From DASYYE01 sp035946955 (GTDB taxonomy: Bacteria; Actinomycetota; Actinomycetes; Streptosporangiales; Streptosporangiaceae): a stretch of 31,105 nt of DNA. Location: positions 1-31,105 of the forward strand of contig DASYYE010000401.1 of assembly GCA_035946955.1 (NCBI GenBank), given 5' to 3'. Positions 14,780 through 23,237 of this stretch are shown piece after piece. Position 1 is the stretch's first letter, and the number at the start of each line of letters is the position of its first letter. Position numbers and translations under genes: made by a program. The notes beneath the pieces are model-generated. The model had not been told where the DNA came from. It worked only from the letters and a program-made list of their open reading frames with translations, and did not search any database.

Positions 14780-16092
14780 TACCGCAAGAAACCCTCGTAG
14801 TTGCGCTGCTGGAGCTGGCTCTCGATCTGCTTCACCGTGTCCAGCCCCACCCCCACGGCGATCAGGATGCTCGTCCCGCCGAACGGGAAGTTCTGGCTGG
14901 CGCCGACGAGCGCCAAGGCGATCATCGGGATGAGCGCGATGACCCCCAGATACACCGAGCCGGGTGCAGTCAGCCGGGTGAGGACGTAGTTGAGGTGTTC
15001 GGCGGTGGGACGGCCGGGCCTGATGCCGGGGACAAACCCCCCGTACTTCTTCATGTTGTCAGCGACCTCGGTCGGGTTGAACGTGATCGCCACGTAGAAG
15101 TAGGTGAAAAAGAGGATGAGCAGGAAGAACGACGTCATGTACCAGGCCGAGTCGCCTCTGACCATGTTGGCGTCGATCCAGCTCACCCACTTCTGTGGGT
15201 GGTTGGGGTTGCCGAAGAGCGATGCTGCCAGTTGCGGGATGTAGAGCAGGGAGGACGCGAAGATGACCGGGATGACGCCGGCCTGGTTCACCTTCAGCGG
15301 GATGTAGGTGGAGGTACCGCCGTACATCTTGCGGCCTACCATGCGCTTGGCGTACTGCACGGGGATGCGGCGCTGTGCCTGTTCCATGAAGACCACGAAG
15401 GCGACGATCGCGATCCCCACCGCGATCACGACGCCGAACACGAACGCGTGGCGGGTCCTGAGGATGGTCAGCATCTCACCAGGGATGACGGCGATGACCT
15501 GGGTGAAGATCAGGATGGACATGCCGTTGCCGACGCCCCGGTCGGTGATCAGCTCACCGAGCCACATGATGACCGCGGTACCCGCGGTCATGCAGATCAC
15601 CATGGTGGTGATCGTGAAGATCGAGGGGTGCGGGATCAGCGATGCCGGGCACTGGACGCCCTGGAAGAGCTTGCCCGACCTGGCCAGCGCCACGATCCCG
15701 GTGGACTGGAGGATGCCCAGGCCAACGGTGAGGTACCGGGTGTACTGGGTGATCTTGGCCTGGCCAGCCTGCCCCTCCTGCCGCAGCGCTTCCAGCCGTG
15801 GGATGACCACGGCGAGCAACTGCAGGATGATACTGGCCGTGATGTAGGGCATGATCCCCAGTGCGAACACGGACAGCTTGAGCAGTGCCCCGCCGCTGAA
15901 CAGGTTGACCAGCTGGTAGACGCTCGCGCCCTTGGTGGCGACGAGCCCGACGCACGTGTGGACTGCCTTCTCCGAGATCCCGGGGGTGGGCAGGGCCGCA
16001 CCCAGCCGGAACACGGCCAGGATGAAGACTGTGAAGAGCAGCTTCCGGCGCAGGTCTGGAGTCCGGAAGGCCCGGAGGAACCCGGTCAGCAT
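14779..16092 (-). CDS. secY: Preprotein translocase subunit SecY
   Basis: SecY forms the protein-conducting channel of the Sec translocon in the cytoplasmic membrane. The 437-residue protein has ten predicted membrane helices, the first at about 16-36 after RTPDLRRKLLFTVFILAVFR in the cytoplasmic start. Other family segments are the ALPTPGI plug region, GVGNGMSILIFTQVI, and KKYGGFVPGIRPGRPTAEHL before the last helices. ATG 16092 has GAGG seven nt upstream. It follows rplO after a 217-nt gap holding a possible promoter and a small ORF, and overlaps adk by 1 nt. Confidence 0.97.
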   Translation of the reverse strand: MLTGFLRAFRTPDLRRKLLFTVFILAVFRLGAALPTPGISEKAVHTCVGLVATKGASVYQLVNLFSGGALLKLSVFALGIMPYITASIILQLLAVVIPRLEALRQEGQAGQAKITQYTRYLTVGLGILQSTGIVALARSGKLFQGVQCPASLIPHPSIFTITTMVICMTAGTAVIMWLGELITDRGVGNGMSILIFTQVIAVIPGEMLTILRTRHAFVFGVVIAVGIAIVAFVVFMEQAQRRIPVQYAKRMVGRKMYGGTSTYIPLKVNQAGVIPVIFASSLLYIPQLAASLFGNPNHPQKWVSWIDANMVRGDSAWYMTSFFLLILFFTYFYVAITFNPTEVADNMKKYGGFVPGIRPGRPTAEHLNYVLTRLTAPGSVYLGVIALIPMIALALVGASQNFPFGGTSILIAVGVGLDTVKQIESQLQQRNYEGFLR

Positions 16093-16130
16093 GCGCCGTC
16101 CTCGCCTCGCTTGTTATGGGGCTTCTGCAT
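16086..16130 (-). CDS. 14-codon upstream ORF overlapping the secY start
   Basis: ATG 16130 opens a frame for MQKPHNKRGEDGAC and stops at a TGA that overlaps the first codons of secY by 7 nt. CAGGAG precedes it with six nt spacing, a better ribosome site than that of secY itself. The peptide is hydrophilic and matches no family I know. It could act as a coupling or regulatory leader; it could also be fortuitous. Confidence 0.4.
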   Translation of the reverse strand: MQKPHNKRGEDGAC

Positions 16131-16149
16131 GGCACTCTCCTGGCCAACG

Positions 16150-16177
16150 GTTATGGGGCGACCATTTGTCGTGTCAT
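16150..16177 (-). promoter_or_regulatory. Possible secY promoter
   Basis: ATGACA (16172-16177) and CATAAC (16150-16155) are 16 nt apart on the minus strand. The 10-mer GCCCCATAAC that holds this -10 occurs again at 16113-16122. The 217-nt rplO-secY gap, the widest inside the spc region, is consistent with an internal promoter. No other feature is seen in 16178-16309. Confidence 0.4.
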
Positions 16178-16309
16178 GCGCTCGCTGCACTGTAACAGGC
16201 TGCAGACACTGCTGGTACCCACCGAGGTTACCCGGGAGCACCAGGCAAGCCACCCCTGGGCACCGGCCCGGCCACCGGAGCGGTTGCCCGGCGGCCGTCC
16301 GTGTGACTC

Positions 16310-16804
16310 CTACAGTGTGGTGGTGCTCCCACCGGCTGCGGTGATCTTGTCCCGGGCAGTGGCGGAGAAGGCGTGCGCGCTCACGGTCAGCGCCACACCG
16401 AGGTCGCCGTTGCCCAGCACCTTCACGAGCTGGCCCGGGCGGACCGCCCCTGCGGCGGCCAGGGTGTCCGGGGTGACCTCACCGCCGTCCGGGAAGAGCT
16501 CGGCGAGCCTGCCCGTGTTCACGACCTGGTAGGTGGTCTTGAACTTGGCGTTGGAGAACCCCTTGAGCTGCGGCACGCGGCGGTGCAGGGGCATCTGGCC
16601 GCCTTCGAAGGCTGCCGGGATCTGGCGGCGTGCCTTGCTGCCCTTGGTACCCCGGCCCGCGGTCTTGCCCTTGGACGCCTCACCGCGCCCGACCCGGGTC
16701 CGCGCAGTGTGCGCGCCCGGGGCCGGCCGCAGGTGGTGCACCTTGATGCCGACACGGCCGCCGCGGCTGCCCCCGCTGTCGGGGCTTTCGTCGGTCCCTG
16801 CCAC
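16310..16804 (-). CDS. rplO: 50S ribosomal protein L15
   Basis: L15 is a large-subunit assembly protein. After about 20 Gly/Ser-rich residues the core begins IKVHHLRPAPGAHTARTRVGR and continues with TAGRGTKGSKAR and AFEGGQMPLHRRVPQLKGF. The length of 164 is slightly above average because of the N-terminal part. The start is GTG at 16804, only three nt after the rpmD stop. The C-terminus ends STTTL rather than the more usual short tail. It closes the spc ribosomal block before secY. Confidence 0.96.
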   Translation of the reverse strand: MAGTDESPDSGGSRGGRVGIKVHHLRPAPGAHTARTRVGRGEASKGKTAGRGTKGSKARRQIPAAFEGGQMPLHRRVPQLKGFSNAKFKTTYQVVNTGRLAELFPDGGEVTPDTLAAAGAVRPGQLVKVLGNGDLGVALTVSAHAFSATARDKITAAGGSTTTL

Positions 16805-16807
16805 TTC

Positions 16808-16990
16808 TCAGTCCACCTCTTCCACGGTGACCAGATGGCGCACCGCCTGGATCATGCCCCGAAACTCGGGCCTGTCCTGCTTGACGACGACGTCGCCCAC
16901 GTGCTTGAGGCCCAGCGAGCGCAGTGATGCGCGCTGCTGCTGCGTGGCCCCGATCCGCGAGCCCGTTTGAATGACCTTGAGCTGGCTCAT
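16808..16990 (-). CDS. rpmD: 50S ribosomal protein L30
   Basis: L30 is a small single-domain large-subunit protein. ATG 16990, with GGAGG four nt before it, gives MSQLKVIQTGSRIGATQQQR and 60 residues, the family length. The RASLRSLGLKHVGDVVVKQD segment and the C-terminal VRHLVTVEEV are typical. The open frame continues upstream inside rpsE but is not conserved there. It lies between rpsE and rplO, with gaps of 11 and 3 nt. Confidence 0.96.
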   Translation of the reverse strand: MSQLKVIQTGSRIGATQQQRASLRSLGLKHVGDVVVKQDRPEFRGMIQAVRHLVTVEEVD

Positions 16991-17001
16991 CGTTCCTCCG
17001 C

Positions 17002-17628
17002 TCAGCTCGTGCCTGCGGCGGCGCTGGCCGCCGCCGCGCGGGCGCGCAGCATGGCAGCGGGCGCCACGTCCTCGATCGGCAGCCCACGGCGAGCGGCGAT
17101 CTCCTCCGGGCGGGACAGGCTCTTCAGCGCGGTCACGGTGGCGTGGACCACGTTGATCGGGTTCGACGACCCCAGTGACCTCGACAGCACGTCGTGCACG
17201 CCCGCGCACTCGAGCACGGCACGCACCGGACCGCCAGCGATCACGCCGGTACCGGGGCTGGCTGGCTTGAGCAGCACGACCCCGGCCGCCGCTTCACCCT
17301 GGACGGTGTGCGGGATGGTGCCACCGATGCGTGGCACGCGGAAGAAGTGCTTCTTGGCGGCCTCGACGCCCTTGGCGATAGCGGCGGGCACCTCTTTGGC
17401 CTTGCCGTAGCCGACGCCGACCATGCCGTTCCCGTCGCCGACGACGACGAGCGCGGTAAAGCTGAACCGCCGACCACCCTGGACGACCTTGGCGACTCGG
17501 TTGATGGTCACCACGCGCTCTAGGTATGCGGTGCCCTTCTCGGCCCCGCCGCGGCGGTCGTCACGGCGCTCGCGCCGCTCACCACCGCCGCCGCCGGCCC
17601 CGCTGCCGCGCCGTGGAGCTCCTGCCAT
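17002..17628 (-). CDS. rpsE: 30S ribosomal protein S5
   Basis: S5 takes part in decoding fidelity and mRNA unwinding at the entry channel. ATG 17628, with AAGGA seven nt upstream, gives 208 residues. The N-terminal 30 residues are Gly/Arg/Glu-rich, then YLERVVTINRVAKVVQGGRRF starts the first domain; GDGNGMVGVGYGKAKEVP is the spectinomycin-loop region and looks unaltered. The C-terminal domain has GGPVRAVLECAGVHDVLSRS. The frame extends upstream to 17832 but that part overlaps rplR and is not conserved. Confidence 0.97.
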   Translation of the reverse strand: MAGAPRRGSGAGGGGGERRERRDDRRGGAEKGTAYLERVVTINRVAKVVQGGRRFSFTALVVVGDGNGMVGVGYGKAKEVPAAIAKGVEAAKKHFFRVPRIGGTIPHTVQGEAAAGVVLLKPASPGTGVIAGGPVRAVLECAGVHDVLSRSLGSSNPINVVHATVTALKSLSRPEEIAARRGLPIEDVAPAAMLRARAAAASAAAGTS

Positions 17629-17665
17629 CAGACTGTCCTTCTCTCTGCTTTGCCGTCCCGGGCAC

Positions 17666-18052
17666 TCACAGCGCCAGTCCCCCGTCCCGCGCGCCGTCTG
17701 CCAGCGCGGCGATACGGCCGTGGTAGGCGTAGCCGCCCCGGTCGAAGACTGCCGCGCTGACACCGCTCTCCAGGGCGCGGCGGGCCAGCAGCTCACCGAC
17801 CTGGCGCGCCTTGGCCTTCTTGTCGCCCTCACCAGCGCGGATCCCGGAGTCCAGGGTAGACGCTGCCGCGAGCGTGCGGCCCGCGCCGTCGTCGATGAGC
17901 TGGGCTGAGATGTGCCGGGCCGAGCGCGAGACGCTCAGCCGGGGACGCTGCGCCGTGCCCACGATCTTCTTGCGGACCCGCCGGTGCCTGCGGGCCCGCG
18001 ACGCAGCGCGGGTGGCCGAGCTGCTGCGGACCTTGACCGCTGTGCCAGCCAT
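17666..18052 (-). CDS. rplR: 50S ribosomal protein L18
   Basis: L18 binds 5S rRNA with L5 and L25 in the central protuberance. The 128-residue protein has the basic N-terminal part RRHRRVRKKIVGTAQRPRL, then SRSARHISAQLIDD and the C-terminal GGYAYHGRIAALADGARDGGL. ATG 18052 comes three nt after the rplF stop TAA. The gap to rpsE is 37 nt. Confidence 0.96.
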   Translation of the reverse strand: MAGTAVKVRSSSATRAASRARRHRRVRKKIVGTAQRPRLSVSRSARHISAQLIDDGAGRTLAAASTLDSGIRAGEGDKKAKARQVGELLARRALESGVSAAVFDRGGYAYHGRIAALADGARDGGLAL

Positions 18053-18055
18053 GAC

Positions 18056-18592
18056 TTACTTTCCAGCCTTTCCGACCTTGCGGCGAATCTGTTCACCGGC
18101 GTACCGCACGCCTTTGCCCTTGTACGGGTCGGGCTTGCGGAGCTTACGGATGTTGGCCGCGACCTCACCCACCTGCTGCTTGTCGATCCCCTCGACAACG
18201 AGCCTGGTGGGCGTCTCGACCCGCAGGGTGATCCCCTCTGGGGGGTTGACCGGCACAGGGTGGCTGAAGCCGAGCGAGAACTCCACGCCACTGCCCTTGG
18301 CCTGCACCCGGTAGCCGACCCCGACGATCTCCAGGGTCTTGCGGTAGCCCTCGGTGACACCGGTGACCATGTTGGCGACCAAGCTGCGTGACAGGCCGTG
18401 CAGGGCACGCACCCGCCCGTCGTCGCTGGGCCGCGTGACCCTGATAACGCCGTCTTCCTGGGTCACCTCGATCGGCTCCGCGACCTGAAGCGACAACGTG
18501 CCCTTGGGCCCGGCCACCGTCACTTCGCGGCCGGCCACGGTGACGTTGACACCGGCCGGGATGACCACGGGCAGCCGCCCGATCCGTGACAT
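18056..18592 (-). CDS. rplF: 50S ribosomal protein L6
   Basis: L6 lies near the factor-binding site of the large subunit. The 178-residue protein starts MSRIGRLPVVIPAGV and has two similar alpha/beta domains; the second carries the signature PDPYKGKGVRYAGEQI followed by RRKVGKAGK. It is of normal length. ATG 18592 is ten nt downstream of the rpsH stop. Confidence 0.97.
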   Translation of the reverse strand: MSRIGRLPVVIPAGVNVTVAGREVTVAGPKGTLSLQVAEPIEVTQEDGVIRVTRPSDDGRVRALHGLSRSLVANMVTGVTEGYRKTLEIVGVGYRVQAKGSGVEFSLGFSHPVPVNPPEGITLRVETPTRLVVEGIDKQQVGEVAANIRKLRKPDPYKGKGVRYAGEQIRRKVGKAGK

Positions 18593-18602
18593 CGCAGCCC
18601 CC

Positions 18603-19001
18603 TCACCAGACGTAGGCGAGGACTTCCCCGCCTACGCCACGCTTGTTGGCCTGCCGGTCGGTCAACAGCCCACCCGAGGTGGAGATGATGGCTATCCCCA
18701 GGCCACCGAGAACCCGCGGCAGGTTGTCCTTTTTCGCATAGACCCGCAGCCCGGGCTTGGACACGCGCTTGAGGCCCGCGATCGACCGCTCGCGGGTGGG
18801 GCCGTACTTGAGCGCGATCACGAGGTTCTTGCCAACCTCGGCGTCGGCCACGCTCCACTCGCTGATGTAGCCCTCCTGCTGGAGGATCTGCGCGATGCTG
18901 GCCTTGATCTTGGAGTACGGCATGCTCACGCTGTCGTGGTATGCCGAGTTGGCGTTACGCAGACGCGTCAGCATGTCTGCGATGGGGTCGGTCATCGTCA
19001 T
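18603..19001 (-). CDS. rpsH: 30S ribosomal protein S8
   Basis: S8 is a primary 16S rRNA binder and, in E. coli, the translational repressor of the spc operon. The 132-residue protein starts MTMTDPIADMLTRLRNA and has KPGLRVYAKKDNLPRVLGG and the C-terminal STSGGLLTDRQANKRGVGGE. I do not see a clear S8-type rRNA mimic near rplE here. It follows rpsN after a 99-nt gap. Confidence 0.97.
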   Translation of the reverse strand: MTMTDPIADMLTRLRNANSAYHDSVSMPYSKIKASIAQILQQEGYISEWSVADAEVGKNLVIALKYGPTRERSIAGLKRVSKPGLRVYAKKDNLPRVLGGLGIAIISTSGGLLTDRQANKRGVGGEVLAYVW

Positions 19002-19030
19002 GGCCTAGTGGCCCTCCTCACCGGGGTTTC

Positions 19031-19089
19031 CGCTGGGCTCACGTGCTCAGCGGACCTGCGGCGTGGTCGGTGGGCGCCATACGCGCCCA
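19031..19089 (-). other. Two hairpins in the rpsN-rpsH gap
   Basis: CGCTG/CAGCG arms (19031-19035 and 19048-19052) and a perfect 7-bp TGGGCGC/GCGCCCA pair around CATAC (19071-19077, 19083-19089) lie in the 99-nt gap. Neither has a U-run. They may be mRNA structural elements; regulation is not shown. Confidence 0.35.
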
Positions 19090-19100
19090 GGTTGGTCGTG

Positions 19101-19286
19101 TTACCAGCTTGACTTGGTGATGCCAGGCAGTTCGCCGCGGTGGGCCATGGACCGGAAGCAGATCCGGCACAGCCCGAACCTGCGGTACACCGCGCGCGGG
19201 CGACCGCAACGGGTGCACCGGGTGTAGGCCCGCACCTCGAACTTGGGCTTCCGGTTGGCCTTGGCGACCAGAGCTTTCTTCGCCAC
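19101..19286 (-). CDS. rpsN: 30S ribosomal protein S14, type Z (zinc-binding)
   Basis: S14 sits in the small-subunit head. The 61-residue form is the zinc-binding type Z found in actinobacteria, with Cys24, Cys27, Cys40 and Cys43. It begins MAKKALVAKANRKPKF and ends GITKSSW, both typical. It starts three nt after the rplE stop. Actinobacteria often keep a longer zinc-free S14 elsewhere for zinc limitation; none is in this window. Confidence 0.97.
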   Translation of the reverse strand: MAKKALVAKANRKPKFEVRAYTRCTRCGRPRAVYRRFGLCRICFRSMAHRGELPGITKSSW

Positions 19287-19289
19287 TCC

Positions 19290-19868
19290 TCAGTTCTCCT
19301 TGAATGGGAACCCGAGCCGCCGCAGCAGCGAACGACCTTCGTCGTCCGTCGTGGCGGACGTGACCACGGTCACGTCCATGCCGCGCTGGCGGTCTACCTT
19401 GTCCGGGTTGATCTCATGGAACATGAGCTGCTCGCTGAGGCCGAAGGTGTAGTTCCCCCGGCCGTCGAACTGCCGGTCGGACAGCCCCCGGAAGTCACGG
19501 ATCCGCGGCAGCGCCAGCGTGAGCAGGCGGTCGAGGAACTCCCACATCCGGTCACCGCGCATGGTCACGTGCGCGCCGATCGGCATGCCCTCCCTGAGCT
19601 TGAACTGCGCGATGGACTTCTTCGCCCGGGCGATCGCCGGCCGCTGGCCGGTGATGACCGTGAGGTCAGCGACGGCGCCCTCGATGAGCTTGGCGTCCCG
19701 GGTGGCCTCACCCACGCCCATGTTCACAGCGATCTTGGTGATCGTGGGAATCTGCATCACGTTGGGATAGTGGAACTCCTCGCGCAATGCCGGGGCGATC
19801 TCGGCCCGGTAGCGCTCCTTGAGGCGGGGCACCGGCTTCGCGGCTGTTGGTTCAGTGGTGGCTGTCAT
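19290..19868 (-). CDS. rplE: 50S ribosomal protein L5
   Basis: L5 anchors 5S rRNA and contacts P-site tRNA and S13. The 192-residue protein carries PRLKERYRAEIAPALREEF, PTITKIAVNMGVGEA, and RDFRGLSDRQFDGRGNYTFG, with the C-terminal DDEGRSLLRRLGFPF. ATG 19868 overlaps the rplX stop by one nt (TGATG), indicating coupled translation. Confidence 0.97.
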   Translation of the reverse strand: MTATTEPTAAKPVPRLKERYRAEIAPALREEFHYPNVMQIPTITKIAVNMGVGEATRDAKLIEGAVADLTVITGQRPAIARAKKSIAQFKLREGMPIGAHVTMRGDRMWEFLDRLLTLALPRIRDFRGLSDRQFDGRGNYTFGLSEQLMFHEINPDKVDRQRGMDVTVVTSATTDDEGRSLLRRLGFPFKEN

Positions 19869-20230
19869 CAGATGTCCCTGCCTCCAGGCCGGGAGACCCT
19901 GACCTTCTTCTCGTCGTCATAGCGGAAACCGGCCCGGGTCGGCTTCTTGGTCTCCGGGTCGACCAGCGAGACGTTGCTCACGTGGATCGGCGCTTCCTGG
20001 GTCGTGATGCCGCCCTCCTTGGCACCGCGCGCACCCTGGAAGGTGACCTTCTTGTTCTTCTTGATGATGTTGACTCCGTGGACGAGCACCCGCTGCCTGT
20101 CGGGGTAGACGGCAATGACCTTGCCCTCCCGGCCACGATCCTTGCCTGCGATGACGATGACGTCATCGCCCTTCTTGACCTTCATCCTGGGTGCCTTACC
20201 GGCCGGAGCCGCCTGTGCCTTCCTTGCCAT
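19868..20230 (-). CDS. rplX: 50S ribosomal protein L24
   Basis: L24 is an assembly initiator of the large subunit. The KOW-motif core starts at MKVKKGDDVIVIAGKDRGREG (residue 16 onwards, in part) and has EAPIHVSNVSLVDPETKKPTR. The chosen ATG at 20230 adds about 15 residues but has GGAGG eight nt upstream and directly follows the rplN stop (TAGATG). The internal ATG at 20185 has AAGG eight nt upstream and would give the more usual 105-residue form, so it is a real alternative. Confidence 0.93.
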   Translation of the reverse strand: MARKAQAAPAGKAPRMKVKKGDDVIVIAGKDRGREGKVIAVYPDRQRVLVHGVNIIKKNKKVTFQGARGAKEGGITTQEAPIHVSNVSLVDPETKKPTRAGFRYDDEKKVRVSRPGGRDI

Positions 20231-20599
20231 CTACAAGACCTCCGGCGCGAGCGAGATGATCCGCATGAAACGCTTCTCGCGCAGTTCGCGGCCGACTGGG
20301 CCGAAGATGCGCGTTCCCCGGGGGTCGCCGCCGTCGCGGATCAGGACTGCCGCGTTCTCGTCGAAACGGATGTAGGAGCCGTCACCCCGGCGGCGCTCCT
20401 TACGCGTGCGCACCACCACGGCCTTGACGACCTCGCCCTTCTTGACGCCCGCACCTGGCAGTGCGTCCTTGACGGTCGCCACGATCACATCGCCGATGCC
20501 CGCATATCGCCGGCCCGAGCCGCCGAGCACACGGATGCACAAGATCTCCTTGGCTCCGGTGTTGTCAGCGACCTTGAGCCGCGACTCCTGCTGGATCAC
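20231..20599 (-). CDS. rplN: 50S ribosomal protein L14
   Basis: L14 forms intersubunit bridges and is the most conserved protein of the spc block. The 122-residue product begins MIQQESRLKVADNTGAKEIL and ends REKRFMRIISLAPEVL. GTG is the start codon at 20599. The gap to rpsQ is 78 nt, one of the wider gaps; I see no clear promoter in it. Its stop directly abuts the rplX start. Confidence 0.97.
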   Translation of the reverse strand: MIQQESRLKVADNTGAKEILCIRVLGGSGRRYAGIGDVIVATVKDALPGAGVKKGEVVKAVVVRTRKERRRGDGSYIRFDENAAVLIRDGGDPRGTRIFGPVGRELREKRFMRIISLAPEVL

Positions 20600-20677
20600 G
20601 TCAACTCCTGCTTCTGCGACGCCGGCCTCGCTGCTGAGACAGGCGGTCCTGCTGGTTGCCTCGGGGGATCCCTGTGC

Positions 20678-20956
20678 CTACTTGGCCTTCTCCAAGATCT
20701 CGGCCACACGCCAGCGTTTGGATGCGGACAGGGGGCGGGTCTCCATCAGCCGCACCCGGTCACCCACGCCACACGCGTTCTCCTGGTCATGCGCCTTGTA
20801 CTTCTTGGTCCGGCGGATGACCTTGCCGTACTTGGGGTGCTTGACGTGGTCTTCGACTTCGACCACGACGGTCTTGTCCATCTTGTCGGACACGACATAG
20901 CCCTCGCGGACCTTCCGGTAACCGCGGCTGGGCGCACTTTCTGTCACGTCATTCAC
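20678..20956 (-). CDS. rpsQ: 30S ribosomal protein S17
   Basis: S17 is a primary 16S rRNA binder with an OB fold. The 92-residue product contains REGYVVSDKMDKTVVVEVED, HPKYGKVIRRTKKYKAHD and GDRVRLMETRPLSASKRWRV. GTG 20956 overlaps the rpmC stop by 4 nt (GTGA), so translation is coupled. It ends the S10 block. Confidence 0.96.
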   Translation of the reverse strand: MNDVTESAPSRGYRKVREGYVVSDKMDKTVVVEVEDHVKHPKYGKVIRRTKKYKAHDQENACGVGDRVRLMETRPLSASKRWRVAEILEKAK

Positions 20957-21270
20957 TCCGCTGCCGCCTCCTGATCCGCGGTCTCATCCTGCGCCACGGC
21001 CTGCTCACCGACGGCGGCCTCGTCCTGTGCCATCTCTTCGTCAAAGTCCTCGTCGGCGATGGTCACGATGCCGAGCTCACGCTCGCGCTGCACCGTGTAG
21101 ATGCGGGCGATCTCCTTGCGCACCGCCCGCAGCCGACCGTGGCTCTCGAGCTGACCGGTGGCGGCCTGGAAGCGCAGGTTGAACAGCTCGGTCTTGGCCT
21201 CGAGCAGCTTGGCGTCGAGCTCTTCCTCGGTCGCGACCCGCAGCTCTGATGCCTGCAGTCCCGTTGCCAT
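20953..21270 (-). CDS. rpmC: 50S ribosomal protein L29 with acidic C-terminal tail
   Basis: L29 sits beside the peptide exit and helps dock trigger factor and SRP. The core is about residues 5-68 (ELRVATEEELDAKLLEAKTE, FNLRFQAATGQLESHGRL, RKEIARIYTVQRER). It continues for about 35 residues as a Glu/Asp/Ala tail, so at 105 residues it is clearly longer than the common 65-75. ATG 21270 overlaps the rplP stop by one nt, and the stop overlaps the rpsQ start by 4 nt. Confidence 0.95.
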   Translation of the reverse strand: MATGLQASELRVATEEELDAKLLEAKTELFNLRFQAATGQLESHGRLRAVRKEIARIYTVQRERELGIVTIADEDFDEEMAQDEAAVGEQAVAQDETADQEAAAE

Positions 21271-21689
21271 CAGGCCTCACCAACCTCACGCTTGACGAAC
21301 CTGCACTTCATTGGCAACTTGTGCATGGCTCGGCGCAGTGCTTCCCTGGCCACGGGCTCGCTGACCCCGGAGAGCTCGAACATCACCCTGCCTGGCTTGA
21401 CGTTGGCGACCCACCACTCCGGGGATCCCTTGCCCGAGCCCATCCTGGTCTCGGCAGGTTTCTTCGTAAGGGGCCGGTCCGGGTAGATGTTGATCCACAC
21501 CTTCCCGCCACGCCGGATGTGCCTGGTCATGGCGATACGGGCGGCCTCGATCTGCCGGTTGGTCACATACGAGTGCTCCATCGCCTGGATGCCGAACTCG
21601 CCGAACACCACCCGGGTGCCACCGCTCGCGGCACCGTGGCGGTCCGGCCGGTGCTGCTTGCGGTGCGCGGTCCTGCGTGGGATGAGCAT
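21270..21689 (-). CDS. rplP: 50S ribosomal protein L16
   Basis: L16 shapes the A-site tRNA entry on the large subunit. The 139-residue product begins MLIPRRTAHRKQHRP and contains GGKVWINIYPDRPLTKKPAE, then TRMGSGKGSPEWWVANVKPG and RRAMHKLPMKCRFVKRE. Both length and motifs are normal. It starts three nt after the rpsC stop and overlaps rpmC by one nt. Confidence 0.97.
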   Translation of the reverse strand: MLIPRRTAHRKQHRPDRHGAASGGTRVVFGEFGIQAMEHSYVTNRQIEAARIAMTRHIRRGGKVWINIYPDRPLTKKPAETRMGSGKGSPEWWVANVKPGRVMFELSGVSEPVAREALRRAMHKLPMKCRFVKREVGEA

Positions 21690-21692
21690 TCC

Positions 21693-22516
<824 letters not shown>

Positions 22517-22517
<1 letters not shown>

Positions 22518-22879
22518 TAGCGGGCCCTCCCCTTGGGGCGCGAGTCAGATTCGTCCGAGACGATGACAGTGATGTGGCTGGTCCGCTTGAGGATGCGGTA
22601 GCCGCGGCCCTGCGCGCGGGGCCGGAAGCGCTTGAGGGTCGGGCCCTCGTCTACCCAGGCCCGGCTGACAACCAGGTCATCGGCACCTGACTGCGCGACC
22701 TGCCCATGGTTGGCGATCGCGCTCGCCAGCACCTTGCCCACCGGGGCGCTTGCCGACTGCGGCGCGAAGGCGAGCACCGCCTGCGCCTCCTCGGCGGGCA
22801 GGCCACGGATCATGTCCAGGACCCGGCGGGCCTTGCGCGGCGTCACGCGGACGTAGCGCGCCATCGCCCTAGCCTCCAT
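22517..22879 (-). CDS. rplV: 50S ribosomal protein L22
   Basis: L22 lines the peptide exit tunnel. ATG 22879, with GGAG six nt upstream, gives 120 residues beginning MEARAMARYVRVTPRKARRV. The tunnel hairpin LKRFRPRAQGRGYRILKRTS looks like the macrolide-sensitive consensus, with no insertion or deletion. It follows rpsS after a 66-nt gap and overlaps rpsC by one nt. Confidence 0.97.
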
Positions 22880-22945
22880 CGAGCTCTCCGTCTCTCTGCT
22901 AGTCCTGCTCGCCTCTCCGGGAGGGGCTCACAGGAAGCTCTGCCG

Positions 22946-23224
22946 CTAGCGCCTGCTGCGGCGGTCGTCCTTGACATGACTGCGGAATGTGCGGGTGGGA
23001 GCGAACTCACCCAGCTTGTGGCCGACCATGGCCTCGGTGACGAACACCGGGACGTGCTTGCGGCCATCGTGGACAGCGATCGTGTGGCCCAGCATCGCGG
23101 GAACGATCATGGAGCGGCGCGACCATGTCTTGATGACATTGCGCGTCCCCTTCTCGTTCTGGACGTCCACCTTCTTGATGAGGTGGTCGTCCACGAAGGG
23201 CCCCTTCTTCAGGCTACGAGGCAT
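22946..23224 (-). CDS. rpsS: 30S ribosomal protein S19
   Basis: S19 is a head protein that pairs with S13. The 92-residue product begins MPRSLKKGPFVDDHLIKKV, has HDGRKHVPVFVTEAMVGHKL and GEFAPTRTFRSH, and ends KDDRRSRR. ATG 23224 follows the rplB stop by 13 nt. Length and motifs are standard. Confidence 0.97.
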   Translation of the reverse strand: MPRSLKKGPFVDDHLIKKVDVQNEKGTRNVIKTWSRRSMIVPAMLGHTIAVHDGRKHVPVFVTEAMVGHKLGEFAPTRTFRSHVKDDRRSRR

Positions 23225-23237
23225 CGGTTAGTACCCC

